A stretch of DNA of 64,000 nt, taken from assembly GCA_003278195.1 (NCBI GenBank), contig QCGE01000004.1:1-64000 (forward strand). Reading direction: 5' to 3'. A model generated the notes under the pieces. The model was not told where the DNA came from. It saw nothing but the letters and a program-made list of their open reading frames with translations, and ran no database searches. This DNA comes from Prochlorococcus sp. AG-363-P08. GTDB lineage: Bacteria > Cyanobacteriota > Cyanobacteriia > PCC-6307 > Cyanobiaceae. The position numbers were made by a program, and so were the translations under genes. Positions 31,514 through 40,185 of this stretch are shown one piece after another. Position 1 is the stretch's first letter. The number at the start of each line of letters is the position of its first letter.

Positions 31514-31694
31514 GGTATTAAGATATAGGAAATATTATTTAGTATATTTGTTGGAATTGTTGTCATGGAGTAATCAAAGTTAGTTTGATTCTGATACTAT
31601 AACTAAGTTGCTGTTTCTGCCTAGCCACATTGTTTTATTAACTAAGTTGAAAATATATTTTTAACCGATATTAAAATTACGAATATAAACAATA

Positions 31695-31724
31695 AAAAAG
31701 CTGATGTGTGTCATCAGCTTTTTA
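31695..31724. terminator. Bidirectional rho-independent terminator
   Basis: AAAAAGCTGATG-TGTGT-CATCAGCTTTTT perfect 12-bp stem. Confidence 0.85.
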
Positions 31725-31758
31725 AATAGGAAATTTCCTCTAGATTAAGATCAATTTA

Positions 31759-31947
31759 TCAACGATCTCTCTTCGCCCAAGGATCGACTCTTCTTGAGTC
31801 ATCAGAGTAATAAAAAAATTGTGAGGCTCCAAAAAATGCACTCAATCCAAAAAGGGCTGGGATTATGGCGAAGCCACCAGTCGGTTTGATTAGACCTAGG
31901 TCTGAGGGATGAGGTAGAGCAGCGAGGATGTGAGAAAAATCAATCAT
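31759..31947 (-). CDS. Small membrane protein (62 aa; start at Met 31947)
   Basis: MIDFSHILAALPHPSDLGLIKPTGGFAIIPALFGLSAFFGASQFFYYSDDSRRVDPWAKRDR. Confidence 0.65.
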   Translation of the reverse strand: MIDFSHILAALPHPSDLGLIKPTGGFAIIPALFGLSAFFGASQFFYYSDDSRRVDPWAKRDR

Positions 31948-32287
31948 TGATTTCAGAAGAGAAGCGTTGCTTATTAATTGAGCCAGGTGGCCTCTGTGCC
32001 ATACCCGTTCCATCTCATTTTACATGAGATTTAAAGCACAAACGAGATCAAGCAACAGTTAAGAAGGAAATCAAGGAGGCTTCGCTGCAAAATTCATGTA
32101 GTTTTCTCGTTCTCTGAACTGTCTAAATGACAGACGTTTTTAAGCAGTCAGTCATCAAAAAGTCTTTAAGCAAGAGGATTCTTATAGTTTTGCTGTCCCG
32201 TCCACAAGCTAGGTAGCCATCTCTCAATAAGAAACGTTCGGCTTAGACCTTTTTATAACCATAAAATTTTCGTAATGGTCATCTACT

Positions 32288-32374
32288 AAATAAAGACCTT
32301 TAACTATTCCGTCCATATCAATTAAGCAGCTTGTAGTGTTGAGAAGGAATCACAGCCTTGAACTCTCAACAATC
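32288..32374 (+). promoter_or_regulatory. pcb leader copy 1 (5' region ahead of first pcb)
   Basis: AAATAAAGACCTTTAACTATTCCGTCCATATCAATTAAGCAGCTTGTAGTGTT..., shared with copies at 33782 and 35827. Confidence 0.85.
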
Positions 32375-33430
32375 ATGCAGACCTATGGAAATCCAGACGT
32401 CACCTACGGGTGGTGGGCTGGTAATGCTGGGGTCACTAACCGCTCAGGCAAATTCATTGCAGCTCACGCAGCTCATACCGGCCTGATTTGTTTTGCGACA
32501 GGTGGAAGCACCCTTTGGGAGCTTGCACGTTTTGACCCCTCGGTGCCAATGGGGCATCAAAGCTCTCTCTTCCTCGCCCACTTAGCGTCTGTCGGCATTG
32601 GATTCGACGAAGCTGGAGTATGGACAGGTGCAGGTGTTGCAACTATCGCAATACTTCACTTGATCTTCTCTATGGTCTATGGAGGTGGTGGACTCTTACA
32701 TTCAGTTTTGTTCGTTGGCGACATGCAGGACAGCGAAGTCCTACAAGCTAAAAAGTTCAAACTTGAATGGGATAACCCAGACAACCAAACATTTATCCTT
32801 GGCCATCACTTAATACTGTTTGGCCTTGCAAACGTATGGTTTGTTGAATGGGCAAGAATCCACGGCATATATGACCCTGCCGTAGAAGCAATAAGACAGG
32901 TTAATTACAACGTTGACCTTACTCAAATTTGGAATCATCAATTTGATTTCCTTGCCATTGACAGTCTTGAAGATGTCATGGGTGGTCACGTCTTCTTAGC
33001 CTTCTTCCAGATAGGTGGAGGTGCATTCCACATTGCTACAAAGCAAATTGGGACTTACACCGAATTCAAAGGTTCCAAAATACTTTCCGCAGAAGCGATC
33101 CTTTCTTGGTCACTTGCTGGAATTGGTTGGATGGCAATCGTTGCTGCCTTCTGGTGCTCTACTAATACCACTGTTTACCCAGAAGCTTGGTATGGAGAGG
33201 TTCTACAACTCAAGTTTGCAGTAGCCCCATATTGGATTGATACTGGTGATCTTTCTGATGGCACTGCATTCTTTGGACACACAACCCGCGCGGCCCTTGC
33301 AAACGTTCATTATTACCTTGGATTCTTCTTTATTCAGGGTCATCTATGGCATGCACTGAGAGCAATGGGATTTGACTTCAAGCGTTTGCTCGACAAGAGC
33401 GGACCCTTTGGAGCACCAAGAACTCTTTAA
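32375..33430 (+). CDS. pcb: Pcb divinyl-chlorophyll a/b light-harvesting protein (copy 1)
   Basis: MQTYGNPDVTYGWWAGNAGVTNRSGKFIAAHAAHTGLICFATGGSTLWELARFDPSVPMGHQ; CP43-family six-TM antenna; ATG at 32375 aligns with the other copies. Confidence 0.96.
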   Translation: MQTYGNPDVTYGWWAGNAGVTNRSGKFIAAHAAHTGLICFATGGSTLWELARFDPSVPMGHQSSLFLAHLASVGIGFDEAGVWTGAGVATIAILHLIFSMVYGGGGLLHSVLFVGDMQDSEVLQAKKFKLEWDNPDNQTFILGHHLILFGLANVWFVEWARIHGIYDPAVEAIRQVNYNVDLTQIWNHQFDFLAIDSLEDVMGGHVFLAFFQIGGGAFHIATKQIGTYTEFKGSKILSAEAILSWSLAGIGWMAIVAAFWCSTNTTVYPEAWYGEVLQLKFAVAPYWIDTGDLSDGTAFFGHTTRAALANVHYYLGFFFIQGHLWHALRAMGFDFKRLLDKSGPFGAPRTL

Positions 33431-33476
33431 AAATTTCTATAGAGTTCTAAAAGCGATCTTTTTAGGATCTTATCTA

Positions 33477-33516
33477 TACCCCCCGCGTCTTCTGGCGAGG
33501 GGGGTTTTCTATTGGC
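33477..33516 (+). terminator. Terminator after pcb copy 1
   Basis: CCCCCCGC-GTCTTCTG-GCGAGGGGGG followed by TTTT. Confidence 0.8.
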
Positions 33517-33781
33517 AGAAAAACCTGATTTAGTTAAATCTCAAATAATTGTCTCTTTTGTTTAATCAACCAAATGTCTTAAGAGATTCAAAGAAAAAGG
33601 CATAAACCTATAGATCGGGAATCAACAGCCCAATAAAAAAAGCTAGATGCAATTGTCAAAACCATTGATGCTATTGCCTTTTGAGGGAGTAGCGACCAAA
33701 TCAGCCTCTGGTTTGAATTAATACTGGGTGGATAAAAAAGGCACAAATTCCTTGGATTTAACAACTTACTCATTCTTCTCT

Positions 33782-33867
33782 AAATAAAGACCTTTAACTA
33801 TTCCTGCCATATGAATTGAGCAGCTTGTAGGGTTGCAGAGGGAATTTGCCTTTATCACTTAAAAATC
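33782..33867 (+). promoter_or_regulatory. pcb leader copy 2
   Basis: AAATAAAGACCTTTAACTATTCCTGCCATATGAATTGAGCAGCTTGTAGGGTT... Confidence 0.85.
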
Positions 33868-34953
33868 ATGCAGACCTATGGAAATCCAGACGTCACCTAT
33901 GGCTGGTGGGCTGGTAATTCTGTGGTCACCAACCGCTCAGGACGATTCATTGCCTCACATGTAGGGCATACCGGACTGATTGCCTTCGCGGCTGGTGGAA
34001 GCACCCTTTGGGAGCTTGCACGCTTTGACCCCTCGGTGCCAATGGGGCATCAGAGCTCAATATTCCTCGCTCATTTAGCTTCTGTCGGAATAGGTTTCGA
34101 TGAAGCTGGAGTTTGGACAGGGGTAGGTGTTGCATCAATCGCCATTGTTCACTTGGTCTTCTCCATGGTCTATGGAGCTGGAGGCCTATTACATGGAGTC
34201 CTCTTTGAAGAAAAGGTCGAGGACAGTGAGATTCTCCAGGCCAAAAAATTCAAATTGGAATGGAACAACCCAGATAACCAAACCTTCATTCTTGGCCATC
34301 ATTTGGTTCTTTTTGGAATCGCAAGTGCTTGGTTCGTTGAATGGGCAAGGGTTCATGGGATCTATGACCCCGCAATAGGAGCAGTTCGCGAGGTTAACTA
34401 CAACCTTGATCTATCAATGATCTGGCAACGTCAATTTGACTTCCTATCTATAGATAGCCTTGAGGATGTAATGGGAGGACATGCCTTCCTAGCCTTCGCC
34501 GAAATAACAGGTGGAGCATTCCACATAATTGCTGGCTCAACTCCCTGGGAATCAAAACGCCTTGGGGAATACAGCAAATTCAAGGGTGCTGAACTTCTGT
34601 CAGCAGAAGCAATTCTCTCCTGGTCACTTGCTGGAATTGGCTGGATGGCAATCGTTGCTGCCTTCTGGTGTGCAACTAACACAACTGTTTATCCTGAAGC
34701 CTGGTATGGAGAACCATTACAACTCAAATTTGCTGTATCGCCTTACTGGATAGATACTGGTGATCTTTCAGATGGCACAGCATTCTTTGGGCACTCCACT
34801 CGTGCTGCTCTTTCAAATGTTCATTACTACCTAGGATTTTTCTTCCTACAAGGACATTTCTGGCATGCGCTTAGAGCCCTTGGCTTCGACTTTTCGAAAG
34901 TACGCAGTGCCTTAGGTAATGACAAGGATTCAACCTTCACTATCAAGGACTGA
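33868..34953 (+). CDS. pcb: Pcb divinyl-chlorophyll a/b light-harvesting protein (copy 2)
   Basis: 361 aa MQTYGNPDVTYGWWAGNSVVTNRSGRFIASHVGHTGL. Confidence 0.96.
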   Translation: MQTYGNPDVTYGWWAGNSVVTNRSGRFIASHVGHTGLIAFAAGGSTLWELARFDPSVPMGHQSSIFLAHLASVGIGFDEAGVWTGVGVASIAIVHLVFSMVYGAGGLLHGVLFEEKVEDSEILQAKKFKLEWNNPDNQTFILGHHLVLFGIASAWFVEWARVHGIYDPAIGAVREVNYNLDLSMIWQRQFDFLSIDSLEDVMGGHAFLAFAEITGGAFHIIAGSTPWESKRLGEYSKFKGAELLSAEAILSWSLAGIGWMAIVAAFWCATNTTVYPEAWYGEPLQLKFAVSPYWIDTGDLSDGTAFFGHSTRAALSNVHYYLGFFFLQGHFWHALRALGFDFSKVRSALGNDKDSTFTIKD

Positions 34954-35002
34954 TTCTTATTGGATTAGGTAAAGCTTAAAAGCAACAAAAACTCTAATCA
35001 TT

Positions 35003-35039
35003 AAAAGGTCTCGTCACATAAATGTCGAGACCTTTTTTT
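35003..35039 (+). terminator. Terminator after pcb copy 2
   Basis: AAAAGGTCTCG...CGAGACCTTTTTTT. Confidence 0.88.
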
Positions 35040-35142
35040 ATGAAAAATTTTCTATTCTTAAAAATTTAAATGATTGATTTAGAGGTAAAAGTTCAAGTTA
35101 ATGGTTTCCATAAACCTTTTAGAAGCTACAAAGTCGTTTTTT

Positions 35143-35403
35143 TTACCGTCTTTGCATTATGGGTTGCAATATTCCACCACCAAAATCATCATCATCCTCA
35201 TCATCAAAAAATGATATAGCCAACAAAAGAGCTGATAGAGGTACGAAGAAAAATAAAATAACAAGCTGCTCACTTGTAAAAGCAGGTTCCAAAGAACTCC
35301 AAATTGACCAACCAGACCAAATCAAGGCAAAAGCAACAAAAGATAGGGTCAACTTTGAACGCGGCATGCGAGTCAGTCCCTGTAAGTCTGCAAATGATCT
35401 CAT
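35143..35403 (-). CDS. Small two-TM membrane protein with acidic cluster, antisense within the pcb array
   Basis: MRSFADLQGLTRMPRSKLTLSFVAFALIWSGWSIWSSLEPAFTSEQLVILFFFVPLSALLLAISFFDDEDDDDFGGGILQPIMQRR. Confidence 0.7.
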   Translation of the reverse strand: MRSFADLQGLTRMPRSKLTLSFVAFALIWSGWSIWSSLEPAFTSEQLVILFFFVPLSALLLAISFFDDEDDDDFGGGILQPIMQRR

Positions 35404-35826
35404 AGATTCTCTCTTTTAGGGGTACGGACAGCTGTAACGGATGATTCAAGTCACAACAATTTGCAGAAAAACATTTAAAGGGAAGCAAATAGTGACTAGG
35501 AGCCCCAAAGGAATCCAAATCCCCTTTTAGACCAAAGAATCAAAACCCAGGTAACTATCTCTTAAATCCTTATTTCTTTAGCGATAGCTTTCGATTTAGG
35601 ACCGGGCAACAAAACATTTCTTTAGTGTTTAAAAGACAAAAATCCTGGTGCTAGTCATATAAGCAAGACTGATTCAAATTATGCATTGTCCTTTTGTATG
35701 ACACAAATCCTTTACTGGACTGACTTTTCCAGAAACCCAGGGGCTTAAGGAATTGATTTACATAGTCTTCTCAAGGCCAAAAACAAGTGATTTTTTTTTG
35801 TCTATACAAGAACAAAGCGTATTTCT

Positions 35827-35912
35827 AAATAAAGACCTTTAACTATTCCGACCATATGAATTAAACCGCTTGTAGGGTTCCAGGGGTATTTTGCCTTTAT
35901 CTCCTAAAAATC
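35827..35912 (+). promoter_or_regulatory. pcb leader copy 3
   Basis: AAATAAAGACCTTTAACTATTCCGACCATATGAATTAAACCGCTTGTAGGGTT... Confidence 0.85.
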
Positions 35913-37001
35913 ATGCAGACCTATGGGAATCCAAACCCTACCTACGGGTGGTGGGTTGGTAATTCTGTAGTAACCAACAAGTCAAGCCGATTTATTGGCT
36001 CTCATGTTGCTCATACAGGATTGATTGCTTTTAATGCTGGTGCTATCACACTTTTTGAATTAGCTCGCTTTGACCCATCCTTGCCAATGGGCCATCAGGG
36101 ATTGATCTTCCTACCTCATTTGGCATCACTTGGTATTGGCTTCGACGACGCTGGAGTCTGGACAGGTGCAGACGTTACCTTCATAGCGGTCTTCCACTTG
36201 ATCTGCTCAATGGTCTATGCAAGTGCAGGACTATTACACTCTCTGATTTTCAGCGAGGACACTCAGAACAGTTCTGGACTTTTCGCAGCTGACAGACCAG
36301 AACATCGTCAAGCCGCCAGATACAAACTTGAATGGGATAACCCTGACAACCAAACATTCATCCTTGGACATCATTTGATTTTCATGGGTGTAGCTTGTGC
36401 TTGGTTTGTTGAGTGGGCTCGAGTTCATGGGATTTACGATCCCTCCATCGAGGCGGTACGTCAAGTTAACTACAACCTCGACTTGACTCAGATTTGGAAT
36501 CATCAATTTGACTTCCTATCAATAGATAGCCTTGAGGATGTAATGGGAGGACATGCCTTCCTAGCCTTCTTTGAAATAGGTGGTGGTGCATTCCACATTG
36601 CTACAAAGCAAATAGGTGAATACACCGAATTCAAAGGTTCCAAAGTCCTATCTGCAGAGGCTGTACTTTCATGGTCACTGGCAGGTATTGGTTGGATGGC
36701 TATTGTTGCTGCCTTCTGGTCTGCTACAAATACAACCGTCTACCCAGAAGCCTGGTACGGAGAACCATTGGCACTCAAATTTGGTGTAGCACCATATTGG
36801 GTTGACACCGTGCCTTCAATTGATGGTGCCCCGCTGGGACATACTTCCCGCGCATGGCTTGCAAATGTGCACTACTACCTTGGATTCTTCTTTATTCAAG
36901 GTCATTTATGGCACGCTATTAGAGCATTGGGCTTTGACTTTAAGCGTGTTGTACAAGCAGTACAAAATGCTGACAACTCCTCTATCTCTCTTAATGGCTA
37001 A
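35913..37001 (+). CDS. pcb: Pcb divinyl-chlorophyll a/b light-harvesting protein (copy 3)
   Basis: 362 aa MQTYGNPNPTYGWWVGNSVVTNKSSRFIGSHVAHTGLIAFNAGAITLFELARFDPSLPMGHQ. Confidence 0.96.
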   Translation: MQTYGNPNPTYGWWVGNSVVTNKSSRFIGSHVAHTGLIAFNAGAITLFELARFDPSLPMGHQGLIFLPHLASLGIGFDDAGVWTGADVTFIAVFHLICSMVYASAGLLHSLIFSEDTQNSSGLFAADRPEHRQAARYKLEWDNPDNQTFILGHHLIFMGVACAWFVEWARVHGIYDPSIEAVRQVNYNLDLTQIWNHQFDFLSIDSLEDVMGGHAFLAFFEIGGGAFHIATKQIGEYTEFKGSKVLSAEAVLSWSLAGIGWMAIVAAFWSATNTTVYPEAWYGEPLALKFGVAPYWVDTVPSIDGAPLGHTSRAWLANVHYYLGFFFIQGHLWHAIRALGFDFKRVVQAVQNADNSSISLNG

Positions 37002-37047
37002 GGAAATTTAGAAATAATTTATTTCTAAATTATCCAGCTCCATATAG

Positions 37048-37077
37048 AAAGACCTCTTCTTTTGAAGGGGTCTTTTA
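37048..37077 (+). terminator. Terminator after pcb copy 3
   Basis: AAAGACC...GGGGTCTTTTATTT. Confidence 0.75.
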
Positions 37078-37272
37078 TTTTTGGAATCCATTATCTGGTT
37101 CTGAGCTAACTTTATCTGTAGAATCAGAATTATTCTTCCTTCGTCGATCAAGGTAAATCCTTATAGGTATCTCTATTGAACGAATAATTAAAATCACGAA
37201 ACCAAAAAAACCTAAGATTACAGCTAAAGAAAGAAGAGTAGAACCAAGATCTATTTGAGAGAGTTTTTCCAT
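37075..37272 (-). CDS. Small single-TM hypothetical protein
   Basis: 65 aa; LLSLAVILGFFGFVILIIRSIEIPIRIYLDRRRKNN. Confidence 0.55.
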   Translation of the reverse strand: MEKLSQIDLGSTLLSLAVILGFFGFVILIIRSIEIPIRIYLDRRRKNNSDSTDKVSSEPDNGFQK

Positions 37273-37395
37273 TTAGAAAGAAATTAGTCAGGTCAATTTA
37301 GTCGAATAAACTATATTCAGAGAATATCGAGATTCAGTTCTATATACTTGATTTGCCTATACATGAGCCAATTGCCTAAGAAAAAATAATATGAA

Positions 37396-37707
37396 TTAGT
37401 TATTAAGGTCTATAGAAAAACTATTAGACCCACATTTAACTTGTAGATCATTTATTGTACTAAGAATTTCAGGGGATATACCTTGATAAGTAAGTGGGTT
37501 ACCAGATAGAGATAATTTGAATTTGCAAGCAGTTTTGATATCCCCTCTTTCATAGGCGTTTTGCATCCTGCTCAATTTAGATGTATCAGTAGAAGAAGGA
37601 GAGGGGCTTACAGAGTTCGCGCTGCCAGGTTGTTTCGGTGGTGTTGATTTCTGACAAGCTACACATAAAGGAACGAGAAATAAAAACGGAATTCTAAAAT
37701 AATTCAT
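37396..37707 (-). CDS. Putative small lipoprotein
   Basis: MNYFRIPFLFLVPLCVACQKSTPPKQPGS signal plus lipobox-like VAC. Confidence 0.6.
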   Translation of the reverse strand: MNYFRIPFLFLVPLCVACQKSTPPKQPGSANSVSPSPSSTDTSKLSRMQNAYERGDIKTACKFKLSLSGNPLTYQGISPEILSTINDLQVKCGSNSFSIDLNN

Positions 37708-37912
37708 AAGAGGCTATGAGTACCAAACGTATTCTTATTGATTTATTTTTTGATTCACCTAAATTTTTTCTTATTTTAGGAATAGCGTAATAAAAGAAAA
37801 TAATTTTATTTATTCTTAAATCAGCTAATAAAAAAATCCCCAGATCATCATATACCCTAATATCTATAAAAAAGTAATAGAATATTTAACTAATAAAGAA
37901 TACAGGAAAGAG

Positions 37913-38560
37913 TTGATGGTCAACAAAGTTTTATTCCAGGAGCAAAGAGAAAAGGAAAATAGTAATGACGATAGTATCTTTTATAGTCAACCACGCTTTG
38001 TACATCACCTGGATAATAACTTTAGAAGAAGGCTTACAACTTTATACAAAGAAATTATCCCCAAAAACTCTATTATCCTTGATCTAATGAGTAGTTGGGT
38101 CAGTCATCTTCCACCTGAAATAAATTACAAAAAAGTAATCGGCCACGGCATGAACAAAAAGGAATTGCAGAAAAACTCTAGATTGGACTATTACTGGGTA
38201 CAGGACTTAAATAAAAACCAAAAACTACCATTAAAAGATTGGAGTGTAGATTTCTGCTTGATGGTTGCAGCCTGGCAATATTTACAAGAACCAGAAGCAG
38301 TTGCTTCAGAGATCAAAAGAATAGTAAAACCAGGAGGAAGTGTCATTATTTCTTTCTCTAATAGAGCATTTTGGGAGAAAGCTCCAAGAATCTGGAGAGA
38401 AGGTGGTGACAAGGAACATATAAAATATATCAAGGCAATACTCCTTTCTCAAGGATGGGATAAAGTTAGGAGCATAGAAGAATCTGATAACAAAGAGGGG
38501 ATATTTGGTATGGTAGGAATTAAAACTGATCCTTTCTTATCGGTAATCGGTTCTTATTAG
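37913..38560 (+). CDS. SAM-dependent methyltransferase (type 11-like)
   Basis: SIILDLMSSWVSHLP...LPLKDWSVDFCLMVAAWQYLQEPEAVASEIKRIVKPGGSVIISFSNR. Confidence 0.82.
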   Translation: MMVNKVLFQEQREKENSNDDSIFYSQPRFVHHLDNNFRRRLTTLYKEIIPKNSIILDLMSSWVSHLPPEINYKKVIGHGMNKKELQKNSRLDYYWVQDLNKNQKLPLKDWSVDFCLMVAAWQYLQEPEAVASEIKRIVKPGGSVIISFSNRAFWEKAPRIWREGGDKEHIKYIKAILLSQGWDKVRSIEESDNKEGIFGMVGIKTDPFLSVIGSY

Positions 38561-38561
38561 C

Positions 38562-39062
38562 ATGAAGAGCATAAAGGAAGTCTTACCAGAACATCAGGAT
38601 TTGATTAAACTTGAAAAATCAGCAAGAAAGGATGGTATTAATGTAGATTTAAATTTTTTGATAGGACAATGGAACTTCTTTAAGGTATGGAAAAAAGAAG
38701 GCATTAAGGAGAGCACTCTAACAAGTTTATTTTTAAGACTGGTTAGAGCAAATTTAAGGATCAATATAAATAGTACAAAAAAATCCTTAAGTCTTGGCAT
38801 AGAAAATTCTGTAAGCATTGGAAATTTATTCATTACTTTTAAAGGTGATGGGAAATTAGAGGGCAAACAACCGTTATTAAGGTTCTTGTTTTCTGAACTA
38901 GAAATCAAGTTTGATAATTTAATTCTTTATTCACAGGAAATCAGACCAACAGATGAAAAGAATATGCCTTTTTTTGCGTTAATAGGCATTAATCAAGAAT
39001 CTAGCTGGCTTGCGGCAAGAGGGAAGGGTGGAGGTCTCGCTCTTTGGATAAAAGATGCTTAA
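38562..39062 (+). CDS. Conserved cyanobacterial hypothetical protein
   Basis: 166 aa; PFFALIGINQESSWLAARGKGGGLALWIKDA; one nt after the methyltransferase stop. Confidence 0.72.
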   Translation: MKSIKEVLPEHQDLIKLEKSARKDGINVDLNFLIGQWNFFKVWKKEGIKESTLTSLFLRLVRANLRININSTKKSLSLGIENSVSIGNLFITFKGDGKLEGKQPLLRFLFSELEIKFDNLILYSQEIRPTDEKNMPFFALIGINQESSWLAARGKGGGLALWIKDA

Positions 39063-39191
39063 CTTTGCAGCATATAATCGTTAATTAAAATTATCAACTT
39101 CGCTATAAGGCATTAGCAAAAAAACAATTAAAAAAAATACTTCTTTTAAGTTTATAATGGGAGAAGGCCATGGAAACTAAAAGGTGATGGT

Positions 39192-39542
39192 ATGGATCCA
39201 AAAACATTGACCGTAAAGGATCGAGTTAGCATGCTGGTTAAGGCCCTTGACGGGGCGGAAGAAACCAATAAGGCTCTCTCCAACTGCAATGACTCAGAAA
39301 CTATGCTGAATATTCTTGTAAGCTCTTCGGACAAATTAGGTCTTGACCTTACACGAGAAGACTTAATCTCTACGGCACCAATAAGAGACTGGATATGGTA
39401 CAAGGATGGAGGAGCTGTTGTTACAGTTGGCGATGGAATACCTAGATATCAACAAGACAAAAATCAGGCAAATCTTCGATATATAGGGGGTGGGCTACTA
39501 ATTGCATTACTATTTATAGTAGGAATGCTTACAGGCTTCTAA
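39192..39542 (+). CDS. Nif11-like N-terminal domain protein with C-terminal TM helix
   Basis: MLVKALDGAEETNKALSNCNDSETMLNILVSSSDKLGLDLTREDLI resembles Nif11; C-term GGGLLIALLFIVGMLTGF. Confidence 0.6.
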   Translation: MDPKTLTVKDRVSMLVKALDGAEETNKALSNCNDSETMLNILVSSSDKLGLDLTREDLISTAPIRDWIWYKDGGAVVTVGDGIPRYQQDKNQANLRYIGGGLLIALLFIVGMLTGF

Positions 39543-39599
39543 ATTTAATCTCGATATAAATAGAATCTATAAATTTAAGACATAAAAGGAACTCACGAT

Positions 39600-39747
39600 C
39601 AAAAACTCAGTATGCATAAAAATTATATGAGTCTCAAAAGTTTGTTTAATTATGATCAATTGATTACTAGTTCAAATACCAATTTTCAATTAGGGGGAGA
39701 CAAAAGCCCCCCCCATGCGCTATAAATACGTCTCCAATTTTTTTTTT
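39600..39747 (+). ncRNA. Candidate sRNA or transcription attenuator with terminator
   Basis: GGAGAC (39696-39701) pairs with GTCTCC (39730-39735), followed by T10; alternative GGGGG/CCCCC hairpin 39693-39714. Confidence 0.55.
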
Positions 39748-39748
39748 A

Positions 39749-40039
39749 ATGCAGACAGAAAACAAAATCGCTCAGATCAAAATCATACAGTCCATAATTG
39801 GAAACAGTAGTAAAAGATGGGAAAACCTTGACGACGGGCAAAAAAAGGTCTTAAAAAAAATATGGGGTGTACTGACTTATAAATGGAGATGGCAAATAGC
39901 CATGAACATCCCTTATTTACTGATATTCGCCCTAGATCGCACTGTTCCAGCTGTTCACAAGTTTGACCTGGCTTTGATTGCTTCAATCACCTCGAAGGTA
40001 CCAATACCAGCTTTTATAGGGTCATGGGTAGGAATATAA
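39749..40039 (+). CDS. Small hypothetical membrane protein
   Basis: 96 aa; VLTYKWRWQIAMNIPYLLIFALDRTVPAVHKFDLALIASITSKVPIPAFIGSWVGI. Confidence 0.6.
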   Translation: MQTENKIAQIKIIQSIIGNSSKRWENLDDGQKKVLKKIWGVLTYKWRWQIAMNIPYLLIFALDRTVPAVHKFDLALIASITSKVPIPAFIGSWVGI

Positions 40040-40185
40040 AGGACATAAACTGATCTACTGATAGGACAATTTACAGATGCAATGTTTTCTATGAGTAATT
40101 CATATCTCTCTAAAAACTATAAAAGATATATGAATTTATCCTCTCGAGTACTGTTCAATGTTCCAATAAATGGTTTAATTAAGTC

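Noticed and set aside
33588-33773. 61 aa minus ORF between pcb1 and pcb2
   Set aside because: Compositionally plausible single TM but no further evidence; left uncalled.
36234-36506. Antisense and alternate-frame ORFs inside pcb genes (32454, 33015, 33947, 34127, 34431, 34529, 36234, 36802)
   Set aside because: Shadow ORFs that recur because the three pcb genes are paralogous.
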